NCBI RefSeq assembly: GCF_028369295.1
Contig: NZ_JAQMYP010000011.1
Span: forward strand, 124,001-188,000
DNA: 64,000 nucleotides
Direction: 5' to 3'
Source of the DNA: Streptomyces sp. HD
GTDB taxonomy: Bacteria > Actinomycetota > Actinomycetes > Streptomycetales > Streptomycetaceae
This document shows positions 1 to 8,062 of the stretch, in pieces. Under the pieces are notes generated by a model, which saw nothing but the letters and a program-made list of their open reading frames with translations, was not told where the DNA came from and did not search any database. Made by a program: the position numbers and the translations under genes. Each line of letters begins with the position of its first letter. Within the stretch, counting starts at the first letter, position 1.

Positions 1-686
1 GCGTGAAGCGCTGGATCACCAATGCCGGCGTCTCCGACTACTACACGGTGATGGCCGTCACCGACCCCGCCAAGCGCTCCAAGGGCATCTCGGCCTTCGT
101 GGTCGAGAAGTCCGACGAGGGCGTCTCCTTCGGCGCCCCGGAGAAGAAGCTCGGCATCAAGGGCTCGCCGACCCGCGAGGTCTACCTCGACAACGTCCGT
201 ATCCCGGCCGACCGCATGATCGGCGAGGAGGGCACGGGCTTCGCGACGGCGATGCAGACGCTGGACCACACCCGCATCACCATCGCCGCGCAGGCGCTGG
301 GCATCGCGCAGGGCGCCCTCGACTACGCCAAGGGCTATGTCCAGGAGCGCAAGCAGTTCGGCAAGCCGATCGCCGACTTCCAGGGCATCCAGTTCATGCT
401 CGCCGACATGGCCATGAAGATCTCGGCCGCCCGCGCCCTGACCTACCAGGCCGCCGCCGCCTCCGAGCGCGGCGACGCCGACCTCACCTACCTGGGCGCC
501 GCCGCCAAGTGCTTCGCCTCGGACGTGGCGATGGAGGTCACCACGGACGCGGTCCAGCTGCTCGGCGGTTACGGCTACACCCGCGACTACCCGGTCGAGC
601 GCATGATGCGCGACGCCAAGATCACGCAGATCTACGAGGGCACCAACCAGGTCCAGCGGATCGTGATGGCGCGGAACCTGCCGTAG
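1..686 (+). CDS. Acyl-CoA dehydrogenase, 3' part (gene starts outside the window)
   Basis: C-terminal portion of an FAD-dependent acyl-CoA dehydrogenase (alpha,beta-oxidation of acyl-CoA thioesters in fatty- or branched-acid catabolism). The open frame begins at base 3 in the middle domain: KRWITNAG and the VMAVTDP strand are internal motifs of the family, so no start codon lies here and about 150 residues are missing upstream. The C-terminal helical domain is complete, with the RKQFGKPI motif and [16 protein letters not shown] near the end, where the Glu of YEGT is the catalytic base of short-chain type enzymes. A hairpin terminator follows the TAG stop. The substrate cannot be read from the sequence. 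Confidence 0.93.
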   Translation, partial: VKRWITNAGVSDYYTVMAVTDPAKRSKGISAFVVEKSDEGVSFGAPEKKLGIKGSPTREVYLDNVRIPADRMIGEEGTGFATAMQTLDHTRITIAAQALGIAQGALDYAKGYVQERKQFGKPIADFQGIQFMLADMAMKISAARALTYQAAAASERGDADLTYLGAAAKCFASDVAMEVTTDAVQLLGGYGYTRDYPVERMMRDAKITQIYEGTNQVQRIVMARNLP

Positions 687-716
687 CGGGACAGGCAGCC
701 CGCCGCAGACGCACAC

Positions 717-741
717 AGCCCCCGGCGCCATGCCGGGGGCT
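717..741 (+). terminator. Rho-independent-type hairpin after the acyl-CoA dehydrogenase
   Basis: Perfect 10 bp inverted repeat (AGCCCCCGGC / GCCGGGGGCT) around a 5 base loop, 30 bases past the stop codon. The T-run is poor, as is common in Streptomyces. Confidence 0.75.
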
Positions 742-848
742 GTTGCCGTTCCGGGAGCAGAACTCCTGCGGCCCCTGCGCCAGTTGCCCGAAGCCGTCTC
801 CGGTTCAGTGGGGTCGGGTGTTCGTGTAACAGAGCCACGGCGGCGCCG

Positions 849-1406
849 TCAGTCCTCGTACCCCTCGGCCGCCCGCTTCTCCCGCAGTTCCTTGATGGCG
901 CGTCGCCGGGCCAGCCGGTGTGTCCGGCGGATCTGGGCCTCCTGGTTGCGCCGCCTGTCCCGCTCGGTCTCCGGCATCACCTGCGGCACCCGGCGCGGCT
1001 TGCCGTCCGCGTCCACCGCCGCGAACACCAGGTACGCCGAGCCGACCTGGGTCGCCGGCGCCGATTCGTTCCAGCGCTCGGCCAGGACGCGTACGCCGAC
1101 CTCCATCGAGGTCCGGCCGGTCCAGTTGACCTGGGCTTTCACATGGACGAGGTCGCCGACGCGGACCGGTTCCAGGAAAACCATCTCGTCCATGGACGCG
1201 GTGACGGCGGGGCCACCGCTGTGCCGGCCGGCCACCGCGCCCGCGGCATCGTCGACGAGTTTCATGATCACGCCGCCGTGCACCGTGCCCAGAAGGTTGG
1301 TGTCGTTGTGGGTCATGATGTGGCTGAGGGTGGTGCGGGACGCGGACGTCGGCTTGCCCGGGATCTCCGGAGTGCCTGATTCCGCTGCGGTGACCTGGTC
1401 TGTCAT
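849..1406 (-). CDS. Hotdog-fold acyl-CoA thioesterase
   Basis: 185 residue cytoplasmic thioesterase of the YciA/ACOT hotdog type, hydrolysing acyl-CoA to free acid and CoA. The N-terminal half holds the family signature around residues 35-55 (NLLGTVHGG, then a Val-Asp-Asp-Ala-Ala run on the central helix, with the Asp as catalytic candidate), followed by MDEMVFLEPVRVGDLV and the VKAQV strand. The C-terminal 40 residues are highly basic and charged (RRRNQEAQIRRTHRLARRR), an extension usual in actinobacterial members. The ATG at 1406 (MTDQVTAAES) is chosen: 64 upstream in-frame residues are Arg/Cys-rich non-coding-like sequence overlapping the divergent LCP gene. It shares a 119 bp promoter region with that gene. 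Confidence 0.88.
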   Translation of the reverse strand: MTDQVTAAESGTPEIPGKPTSASRTTLSHIMTHNDTNLLGTVHGGVIMKLVDDAAGAVAGRHSGGPAVTASMDEMVFLEPVRVGDLVHVKAQVNWTGRTSMEVGVRVLAERWNESAPATQVGSAYLVFAAVDADGKPRRVPQVMPETERDRRRNQEAQIRRTHRLARRRAIKELREKRAAEGYED

Positions 1407-1525
1407 GGCGTCCACCTTATGCCGACCCGACAACCGCGGACTTTGTGTTGGCTTCGCAACAGCCGTGACCCTATTTTCCCCCGAACCTTGTAAGACCCCT
1501 GGGCGCGCCCTGCACACTGGGGCGC

Positions 1526-2800
1526 ATGAATGACTGGCCCCAGGCATGGTCCGACGACAACCGCGGCAACCGTTACGGACGCGGCAGCGCGAGTGCACAG
1601 CCCGAAGGCGCGCGCGTGATGCGGCAGGTCCGCCGTGGTCCGACGGCGCCGCCCGGCCAGGGCTACGGCGGGGTACCGCCGCAGCCGTCGTATGTGAACG
1701 GTCAGGGCCACGGTGGCTACGACGACGACGCCTACGACGACGGCTACAACACCGGCCAGGTCTACGGCGGCGGCTCGGGCGGCTCCGGCGGCCGGGGGAT
1801 GCGTGAGCCGCGGCCCGCGCCGAACTGGCGGCGCCGGATAAAGGTGACCTCGATCACCGTGGTGACGCTGCTGCTCGTGACGACCGTCGCCACCTACTTC
1901 TGGGCCGACTCCAAGCTCAACCGCGAGGTCGACCTGTCCAAGGTCATCGAGCGGCCGGAGGCGGGCGAGGGCACGAACTACCTGATCGTCGGCTCCGACA
2001 GTCGTGAGGGCATGACGGCCGACCAGAAGAAGGAGCTGCACACCGGGTCCGCCGAGGGCAAGCGCACGGACTCGATGATGATCCTGCACGTCGGCGGCAA
2101 CGGCGACACCCTGGTGTCCCTGCCGCGCGACTCGAACGTCACGATCCCGTCGTTCAAGGGCTCGGACTCCGGGAAGTTCTACGAGGGCACCGGCCGGCAG
2201 GTGAAGCTGAACGCGGCGTACGCGGAGGACGGTCCCGAACTGCTGGTCCGTACCGTCGAGGCCAACACCGGTCTGCACATCGACCACTACGTCGAGATCG
2301 GCTTCGCGGGCTTCGCGAACATCGTGGACTCGGTCGGCGGCGTCGAGATCGACATCCCGCGGGACATCAAGGACTCCAAGTCCGGCGCCGACTTCAAGAA
2401 GGGCAAGCAGACCCTGAACGGCGAGGAGTCGCTCGCCTTCGTCCGTACCCGGTACGCGCTGCCCGGCTCGGACCTGGACCGTACGAAGAACCAGCAGAAG
2501 TTCCTCTCCGCGCTGGCCAACCAGGTGGCGACGCCGAGCACGGTCCTCAACCCGTTCAAGCTGTACCCGACCATGGGCGCCGGCCTGGACTCCCTGATCG
2601 TCGACAAGGACATGGGCCTGTGGGACCTGGCGTCCATGTTCTGGGCGATGAAGGGCGTCAGCAGCGGCGAGGGCAAGTCCATGAACATGCCGCTCTCGGG
2701 CAACTCGCCGAACGGCAACCTCCAGTGGGACAGGGCGAAGGTGAAGCAGCTGGTGGAGCAGCTGAAGAACGACGAGGCCGTGACCGTCTCCGGCAACTGA
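1526..2800 (+). CDS. LCP family cell-wall polymer ligase 1
   Basis: 424 residue LytR-CpsA-Psr protein. LCP enzymes transfer undecaprenyl-linked anionic glycopolymers onto peptidoglycan on the outer membrane face. A disordered Gly/Tyr/Asp-rich cytoplasmic N-terminus (1-100) precedes one membrane helix (about 107-125) and an extracellular LCP domain with all hallmark blocks: NYLIVGSDSREG, RTDSMMILHV, VSLPRDSNVTIP, KLNAAYAEDGP, DSVGGVEIDIP and LAFVRTRYALPGSDLDR. The conserved Arg and Asp residues that bind the polyprenyl pyrophosphate head group are present. There is no LytR_C domain. The ATG lies 17 bases after the end of a C-rich stretch; no strong ribosome site is obvious. It is followed by a strong bidirectional terminator and is the only LCP gene here on the plus strand. 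Confidence 0.93.
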   Translation: MNDWPQAWSDDNRGNRYGRGSASAQPEGARVMRQVRRGPTAPPGQGYGGVPPQPSYVNGQGHGGYDDDAYDDGYNTGQVYGGGSGGSGGRGMREPRPAPNWRRRIKVTSITVVTLLLVTTVATYFWADSKLNREVDLSKVIERPEAGEGTNYLIVGSDSREGMTADQKKELHTGSAEGKRTDSMMILHVGGNGDTLVSLPRDSNVTIPSFKGSDSGKFYEGTGRQVKLNAAYAEDGPELLVRTVEANTGLHIDHYVEIGFAGFANIVDSVGGVEIDIPRDIKDSKSGADFKKGKQTLNGEESLAFVRTRYALPGSDLDRTKNQQKFLSALANQVATPSTVLNPFKLYPTMGAGLDSLIVDKDMGLWDLASMFWAMKGVSSGEGKSMNMPLSGNSPNGNLQWDRAKVKQLVEQLKNDEAVTVSGN

Positions 2801-2822
2801 GCGGCTCGCACCGCGCGAACGC

Positions 2823-2855
2823 CGAGGGCACCCCGAATGCCGTGGGGTGCCCTCG
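2823..2855. terminator. Bidirectional terminator between convergent LCP1 and copper-storage genes
   Basis: Perfect 12 bp stem (CGAGGGCACCCC / GGGGTGCCCTCG) with a 9 base loop in the 63 bp gap between two convergent genes. Confidence 0.82.
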
Positions 2856-2863
2856 CGCGTTGG

Positions 2864-3226
2864 TCACATGATGGCGCCCGCCATCGAGCGACAGCTCTCG
2901 GCGCAGCGACGACACGCCTCCGCGCAGCGCATCATCTGGGGATCGTCCGGCATGGACATACACGCCTCGGCGCACATCTCGCATGCCTTGGCGCACATCG
3001 CGCACATCTCGGCCGACATGGGCGAGCGGCGCATCATCATGTCCGCGCACATACGGGTCGTCTCGGCGCAGTCCATGAGCGCCCGCATGATCTGCATCTG
3101 CGGCTGGCCGCCCATCTGCATGCAGGAGCTCATCGTCTCCTCGCAGACCACATGGCAGGACATGCACGCGTCGACGCAGGCCTGCATCTCCTTGCTCATC
3201 GCGGGCATGGTTCCGGGCTGGGTCAT
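2864..3226 (-). CDS. Cys-rich four-helix copper-storage protein (Csp-like)
   Basis: 120 residue protein with 16 cysteines (C17, 21, 24, 28, 35, 53, 60, 75, 78, 82, 85, 89, 101, 105, 108, 112) in CxxxC/CxxC spacing along four predicted helices, plus many Met residues. This is the layout of the Csp1/Csp3 (DUF326) four-helix bundle that stores many Cu(I) ions inside the bundle. There is no signal peptide, so it fits the cytosolic Csp3 type; such a protein is known to raise copper tolerance in Streptomyces lividans. The ATG at 3226 (MTQPGTMPAM) is preceded by GGAGG-like sequence; an in-frame extension upstream is Pro/Gly-rich and unlikely to be translated. No copper sensor gene is adjacent. Function is inferred from family resemblance. 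Confidence 0.85.
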   Translation of the reverse strand: MTQPGTMPAMSKEMQACVDACMSCHVVCEETMSSCMQMGGQPQMQIMRALMDCAETTRMCADMMMRRSPMSAEMCAMCAKACEMCAEACMSMPDDPQMMRCAEACRRCAESCRSMAGAIM

Positions 3227-3424
3227 GGCTCCTCCTGGGGGGTACGGGAGCCCGGGGCGGGCCCCGTGCCCTTCCGTTCCTACGCCTGCGCGGCCCGGGG
3301 CGCCATCGGGCGGACGGGAATAATCCGCATCGAATGCCGCAGGGGAACCCGGTCCCGCAACCTCCGCCGTGGGTGACGGCACAGGTCCATTGGGGTTACG
3401 GATTCCCGCGCGGGCGCGAGGAGC

Positions 3425-4879
3425 CTAGGAGCACCCCGCCTCATCGCCGCGCACCACATAGGACTCGCCCTGCGTGGGGTCCTCCGACCTGACCTTCCGC
3501 ACCTGCCGGAAGTCCTCCCCGACGATCACCTTCAGCGTCGGCCCGAGTCCCTTCACCGGCCGCAGCACGCTCCCCGGCAGGGCGGCTGCCAGGGACTTCG
3601 CCGAGCGGTCCCAGCGAGGGTCGTGGGCGACGACCGTGCGGGGTTCCGTGCGGTCGGTCGCGGGGAGCGGTCGGCCGGTGGTGCGGAAGCCGGTGGCCGC
3701 CAGGGCCTCGTCGACGCGCTTGGCGAGGCCCTCCGTCTTGGTGCCGTTCTCCACCTGGACGTGGATCTCCTGCGGGGCGACCTCCACCCGGACCACCTTG
3801 TTGCGCGTCCGGTGCGGGGCCAGCGGCTGGTCCTCGCGCAGGGCCTTGAAGAGGCGGTCGGCCTTCTCGGAGTCCCACTTCACCGTGGAACCGATGCCCT
3901 TCACGGCGTATGCCATCTGCCGGATGGGCACGGTCGTGAACTCCGAGGACGACGGTGAGAAGTTGCGCATCGCCCGCCCGAGGTCCAGCAGCTCGCCCGT
4001 CCCGAAGCCCTTGTCGGCCCGCACCGAGCCCAGCACCGCCCGTGTCACGTCCCGGAACCGCATCGGGTTCAGCAGGATCCCGGACGACGTGGCCCGCTCG
4101 ATCAGCCCCGCCATGAAACGCTGCTGGCGCTGCATCCGGCCCAGGTCGGAGCCGCTGTCGATATGCCGGGCGCGCACGAACTGCAGCGCCTCGCCGCCCA
4201 TCAGCCGGTGTGTGCCGGCCGGCAGGTCGAGTCCGGTGTACGAGTCCTTCATCGGCTCGGAGGTGCAGATCTGCACGCCGCCCACCACGTCCACCGTCTT
4301 CATGAAACTGGTGAAGTCGACCTCCAGGTAGTGGTCGATCTTCACATGGGTCATGTGCTCGACGGTGCGCACGGTGAGGTTCGGGCCGCCCTCCGCGTAC
4401 GCCGCATTGATCTTGATCGGGTGCGCCTCGCGTCCCTCACCGGCCGGTACCTCGGCGTAGGAGTCACGCGGCAGGCTCACCACGCTCGCCCGCTCCCGGT
4501 CCTCCGAGATGTGCACGATCATGATCGTGTCGGTGCAGTGGCACGGGGCCCCGCCCAGCCGGTACCTGCGCCGGGCCTCGTCGCTGATGCGGTCGCGGCC
4601 GTCGGTGCCGACGAGCAGGACGTTCATCCCGGTCCCCGCCTGCGGCCGGTTCTTCATGTCCTTGAACGGGTCGACGCGTGCGATCTTCGCGTCCAGGCTG
4701 GTGACCACCGCGTGCCCGATCCCAGCGGAGGCGAGGACCACGACGGACAGCGTGGTCACCGCCCGCATGGCCCACCGCGGCCTTTTCCGCCGTACCGGCG
4801 CGACCGGCCGCGCACCGTGGCGCGACGGCTGCGGGCGGCGCTGCGCGGGGGACGGGGACTGGCGGGGCGGCGTGGGCAT
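3425..4879 (-). CDS. LCP family protein 2 with LytR_C domain
   Basis: 484 residues. A Pro/Arg-rich cytoplasmic tail leads to one membrane helix (AMRAVTTLSVVVLASAGIG), then the LCP catalytic domain (VLLVGTDGRDR, TDTIMIVHISEDR, VVSLPRDSYAEVP, KINAAYAEGGP, VDVVGGVQICTSEP, LQFVRARHIDSGSDLGR) and a C-terminal LytR_C domain (VHVQVENGT-like block IHVQVENGTKTEGLAKRV through LKVIVGEDF). The start chosen is ATG 4879 (MPTPPRQSP) because GGAGG stands 11 bases upstream; the longer in-frame start at 4951 has no ribosome site. It is divergent from the glycosyltransferase at 5026, sharing a 146 bp control region. Role as in other LCP ligases; the polymer attached is unknown. Confidence 0.92.
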   Translation of the reverse strand: MPTPPRQSPSPAQRRPQPSRHGARPVAPVRRKRPRWAMRAVTTLSVVVLASAGIGHAVVTSLDAKIARVDPFKDMKNRPQAGTGMNVLLVGTDGRDRISDEARRRYRLGGAPCHCTDTIMIVHISEDRERASVVSLPRDSYAEVPAGEGREAHPIKINAAYAEGGPNLTVRTVEHMTHVKIDHYLEVDFTSFMKTVDVVGGVQICTSEPMKDSYTGLDLPAGTHRLMGGEALQFVRARHIDSGSDLGRMQRQQRFMAGLIERATSSGILLNPMRFRDVTRAVLGSVRADKGFGTGELLDLGRAMRNFSPSSSEFTTVPIRQMAYAVKGIGSTVKWDSEKADRLFKALREDQPLAPHRTRNKVVRVEVAPQEIHVQVENGTKTEGLAKRVDEALAATGFRTTGRPLPATDRTEPRTVVAHDPRWDRSAKSLAAALPGSVLRPVKGLGPTLKVIVGEDFRQVRKVRSEDPTQGESYVVRGDEAGCS

Positions 4880-5025
4880 GGGGAGATACCTCCGCGGGAG
4901 CTTGCCTTGCCCTGGGGGCCGTACGTGGGTCCGTGAGCACCGTAGGGCCATACGATCTCCTGCCCGGTGCAGCGGCCCCGGCGGCGCGCAAAGGTGTCCC
5001 CCGTTCGCGGTAACGTGAGCCCCCT

Positions 5026-6054
5026 ATGAACGCCAATCCCGACGTGCAGCTCCCCGCCGTGTCCGTCATCATGCCCGTCCTCGACGAGGAGCGGCATCTG
5101 CGCGGCGCCGTCCAAGCGATCCTCGCGCAGGAGTACGCCGGCGAGATGGAGGTCGTGATCGCCCTGGGTCCGTCCACGGACCGCACGGACGAGATCGCCG
5201 CCGAGCTCGTCCGGGACGACTCCCGTGTGCACACCGTCCCGAACCCGACCGGCCGCACCCCCGCCGCCCTCAACGCCGCGATCAAGGCCTCCCGCCACCC
5301 GATCGTCGTCCGCGTCGACGGCCACGGCATCCTCTCGCCGAACTACATCGCCACCGCCGTGCGGCTCCTGGAGGAGACCGGCGCGCAGAACGTCGGCGGC
5401 ATCATGCACGCCGAGGGCGAGAACGACTGGGAGCACGCCGTCGCCGCCGCGATGACCTCGAAGGTCGGAGTCGGCAACGCCGCCTTCCACACCGGTGGCG
5501 AGGCGCAGCCGGCCGAGACCGTCTACCTCGGTGTCTTCCGGCGCGAGGCGCTGGAGCAACAGGGCGGCTACAACGAGGAGTTCATCCGCGCCCAGGACTG
5601 GGAGCTCAACTTCCGGATCCGGGAGGCGGGCGGGCTCATCTGGTTCTCGCCCGAGCTGAAGGTGTCCTACCGGCCGCGGCCGAGCGTGAAGGCCCTCGCC
5701 AAGCAGTACAAGGACTACGGCCGCTGGCGGCACGTCGTCGCCCGCTACCACTCCGGCTCCATCAACCTGCGCTACCTCGCCCCGCCGACGGCGGTGTGCG
5801 CGATCGCGGCGGGTCTCGTGCTGGGCGCACTGGTCACCCCGTGGGCCCTGGTGGTCCCCGGCGGCTACCTCGCGGCGATCGTCGCCGGGTCCGTCCCCGC
5901 GGGCAGGGGGCTGCCGCTGAAGGCCCGGCTGCAGATTCCCGTCGCCCTCGCCACCATGCACATGTCGTGGGGCTACGGCTTCCTGACCAGCCCGCGTGCG
6001 CTGGCGAAGAAGGTCATCGCGTCCCGGCGCCCGGCGGTACTCAGCGCCGGCTGA
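5026..6054 (+). CDS. Family 2 glycosyltransferase, membrane-anchored
   Basis: 342 residue GT-A fold transferase. N-terminal PAVSVIMPVLDEERHL and the VVIALGPSTDRTDEIAA loop are the nucleotide-sugar binding half of GT2; VVRVDGHGILSPNYI carries the metal-binding acidic region and RAQDWELNFRIREAGG the ED-type catalytic base block. The C-terminal third has hydrophobic segments (about 250-300), as in ExoA/succinoglycan-type enzymes working on lipid-linked sugars. Set among five LCP genes, a role in making the glycopolymer that those ligases attach is a reasonable inference. The gene ends 21 bp from the convergent LCP3 stop; the gap is a GC palindrome (GCCCG...CGGGC) that may serve as a shared terminator. 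Confidence 0.88.
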   Translation: MNANPDVQLPAVSVIMPVLDEERHLRGAVQAILAQEYAGEMEVVIALGPSTDRTDEIAAELVRDDSRVHTVPNPTGRTPAALNAAIKASRHPIVVRVDGHGILSPNYIATAVRLLEETGAQNVGGIMHAEGENDWEHAVAAAMTSKVGVGNAAFHTGGEAQPAETVYLGVFRREALEQQGGYNEEFIRAQDWELNFRIREAGGLIWFSPELKVSYRPRPSVKALAKQYKDYGRWRHVVARYHSGSINLRYLAPPTAVCAIAAGLVLGALVTPWALVVPGGYLAAIVAGSVPAGRGLPLKARLQIPVALATMHMSWGYGFLTSPRALAKKVIASRRPAVLSAG

Positions 6055-6075
6055 GCCCGCCGGGCCGGGCGCCCG

Positions 6076-7674
6076 TCACCAGGTGAAGTCCGGGTCCACC
6101 TTCATGCACGCCTTGGTGTCGGAGGCGTTCAGCGCCTCCGCCGTGTCCGGCGTCTTGTCGTCCTGCTTCGGGGCCTTGTACGCCGTCCCCTCCCGCCAGT
6201 CCGCGCCGATGACGAGGGTGACGCCGGAGACGTCCGTGGACTTCTTCACGGCACTGGTCGGGATGCCGAGGGCCTTGGCGACCCGCCGGGCGTCGCCCTC
6301 CAGGTCGGCGCTCGGGTAGCGGACCAGCGTCTTCTCCGCGACCGGCGTGGCCGACCCGTCCGCCACGGCCTGCGTGAAGCCCTTGGAGACGAGCAGCCCG
6401 GAGACGGTCGTGGCACGGCCGGAGACCGGGGCGAGACTGTCGGTGCGGGTGCCGTTCTGCACCTGGACGCCGATCTCGCCGTCCGCCGCGGCCGGGTCGG
6501 TGGAGGGCTTCTCCTCGGTGGACTTCTTCTTGTCCTTGCCGTCGAGCGCGATGTCATCACGCACCAGCCGGAACAGCTGGGTGGCGTCCTCGGTGGGCAC
6601 CACCCGGCCGGTCTGGATCGTGTCGTACGTGTTCGGCATCGTCGTCATGGTGATGCGCGAGGTCGGTACCTTCTTGAGCTCGCCCGCCAGGTCGTACAGC
6701 TTGGCCACGGTGCCCAGGCCCGGGTCCACGGTGAGTGCCTTGGTGGCCGCCTCGGCGAGGGCGCGCAGCTTGCCCGGGTTGCTGAGCTTCGCGTTCTTGC
6801 GCAGCTCGCGGACCATCGAGTTCATGTACATGTGCTGCGCCTTGGCGCGGGCCAGGTCGCTGCCGTCCTCGAAGCCGTATCGGGTGCGCAGCCACTGCAG
6901 GGCCTGCTCGCCCTTGACGTACGTCGTGCCCTTCTCCAGCTTCAGCCCTGAGCCGTGGCCCTGGCTGTCCTTGGACTTGATGTTGGCGTTCACACAGACC
7001 GGGACGCCGCCGATCGCGTCCGCCATCGACACCACACCCGAGAAGTCGATCATCATGAAGTGGTCGATGTGGATGTCGGTGAGCTTCTCCCACGTCGCCA
7101 CCGTGCACCCCGGTCCGCCACGGCCGAGCGTCTGGTTCGTCATCTTGCGCGTGGCGGCCTGGTACACGTCCCCGCTGTCCGGGTCCGTGCACTTGGGGAT
7201 GTCGACCAGCGTGTCGCGGGGCATGCTGACGACCGACATGTTGGTGCGGTCGGCGGAGATGTGCAGCAGCATCTGGACATCGGCGAGCGGGATGCCGCCG
7301 AACGTCTCCTTGGCGCCGCCGAGTTTCTGGTTCTCCTTGCTGTCGCGCGCGTCCGAGCCGATCAGCAGGATGTTCAGCGGCGTCTGGCCGGCCGCGTTCG
7401 CCTCGGTCTCGGCGGCGCGGTCCTTGGCGTCGCCGATGTTGAGGTCGTCCTTCTTCAGATTGCCGTTGAGGTGCTGGTAATAGAGATACCCGGCACCCGC
7501 GGTGCCCAGTATCACCACCGCCAGAACCGTCGCCGACCAGCGCAGCACACGCCGTCTGCGGCGCCTGCTGTCCGTTCCCCGGCCGCCTCTGCGTCCCCCG
7601 CCGCTGTGCCGGCCGGCCTGGTCGGCCGGCGTGTCCTGGTCGGCCTGCGCGGTGAGCGACATGGTGTCGTCCAC
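6076..7674 (-). CDS. LCP family protein 3 with LytR_C domain
   Basis: 532 residues: Gly/Arg-rich cytoplasmic tail, one membrane helix (WSATVLAVVILGTAGAGYLY), LCP domain (ILLIGSDARDSKENQ, VVSMPRDTLVDIPKC, DIHIDHFMMIDFSG, DAIGGVPVCV, LQWLRTRYGFEDGSDLARAK) and a C-terminal LytR_C domain (EIGVQVQNGTRTDSLAPV to LVIGADWREGT). Extracellular loops carry extra Cys residues (for example in CTDPDSG and GPGCTVATW) that could form a disulfide. The GTG at 7674 is preferred: GGAGG lies 8 bases before it, while the nearer ATG at 7662 has no site and longer in-frame starts are not coding-like. It has its own 388 bp upstream region. Confidence 0.9.
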   Translation of the reverse strand: MDDTMSLTAQADQDTPADQAGRHSGGGRRGGRGTDSRRRRRRVLRWSATVLAVVILGTAGAGYLYYQHLNGNLKKDDLNIGDAKDRAAETEANAAGQTPLNILLIGSDARDSKENQKLGGAKETFGGIPLADVQMLLHISADRTNMSVVSMPRDTLVDIPKCTDPDSGDVYQAATRKMTNQTLGRGGPGCTVATWEKLTDIHIDHFMMIDFSGVVSMADAIGGVPVCVNANIKSKDSQGHGSGLKLEKGTTYVKGEQALQWLRTRYGFEDGSDLARAKAQHMYMNSMVRELRKNAKLSNPGKLRALAEAATKALTVDPGLGTVAKLYDLAGELKKVPTSRITMTTMPNTYDTIQTGRVVPTEDATQLFRLVRDDIALDGKDKKKSTEEKPSTDPAAADGEIGVQVQNGTRTDSLAPVSGRATTVSGLLVSKGFTQAVADGSATPVAEKTLVRYPSADLEGDARRVAKALGIPTSAVKKSTDVSGVTLVIGADWREGTAYKAPKQDDKTPDTAEALNASDTKACMKVDPDFTW

Positions 7675-7911
7675 CGCGGGGGCCTCCCCTCGCACACTGC
7701 TCTGCGCCAACTCTCTGCCCTTCCCCACCCTTGACCGACACGGATCGGCTCCGCGCCGGACCTCCCTGTCCGGTGCGGGCGAACCATGACAGGCCACCCT
7801 GTCCGACACCGGTTCGCAACCTTTCAGACCACTGTGGATCCGAACCGGGTTGGCCACGTGTCGGCAAAATCCACGCCAGGTAAGCAGCGTGGTGTGTTCG
7901 GCCAATACCGA

Positions 7912-7936
7912 CTGACACAACCGTGTCGTGTGTCAG
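7912..7936. promoter_or_regulatory. Inverted repeat, candidate operator upstream of LCP3
   Basis: CTGACAC and GTGTCAG arms separated by 11 bases (25 bp dyad), about 240 bases before the LCP3 start. It could be a protein-binding site; the regulator is unknown. Confidence 0.3.
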
Positions 7937-7998
7937 ACCAACGAGTGTCCCGCACAGTTGCGTTCCCGCCGGAGATTCCATGCCGGGTTCACAACCGA

Positions 7999-8042
7999 AA
8001 CGGGCCCGTCCCACCCCGAATCGGCGGTGGGACGAGCCCGTT
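7999..8042 (-). terminator. Strong terminator after LCP4
   Basis: Long hairpin: AACGGGC / GCCCGTT, one mismatched pair, then CGTCCCACC / GGTGGGACG, with a 10 base loop, starting 20 bases after the LCP4 stop. Confidence 0.85.
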
Positions 8043-8062
8043 GAGCCACTACCGGCGTTCCG

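Larger units (their letters stand above)
7675..8062. other. Gene-free stretch between LCP3 and LCP4
   Basis: 388 bases without a gene. It should hold the LCP3 promoter on the minus strand. Two structures are visible and listed separately: an inverted repeat at 7912-7936 and the LCP4 terminator at 7999-8042. Nothing else recognisable was seen. Confidence 0.6.
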
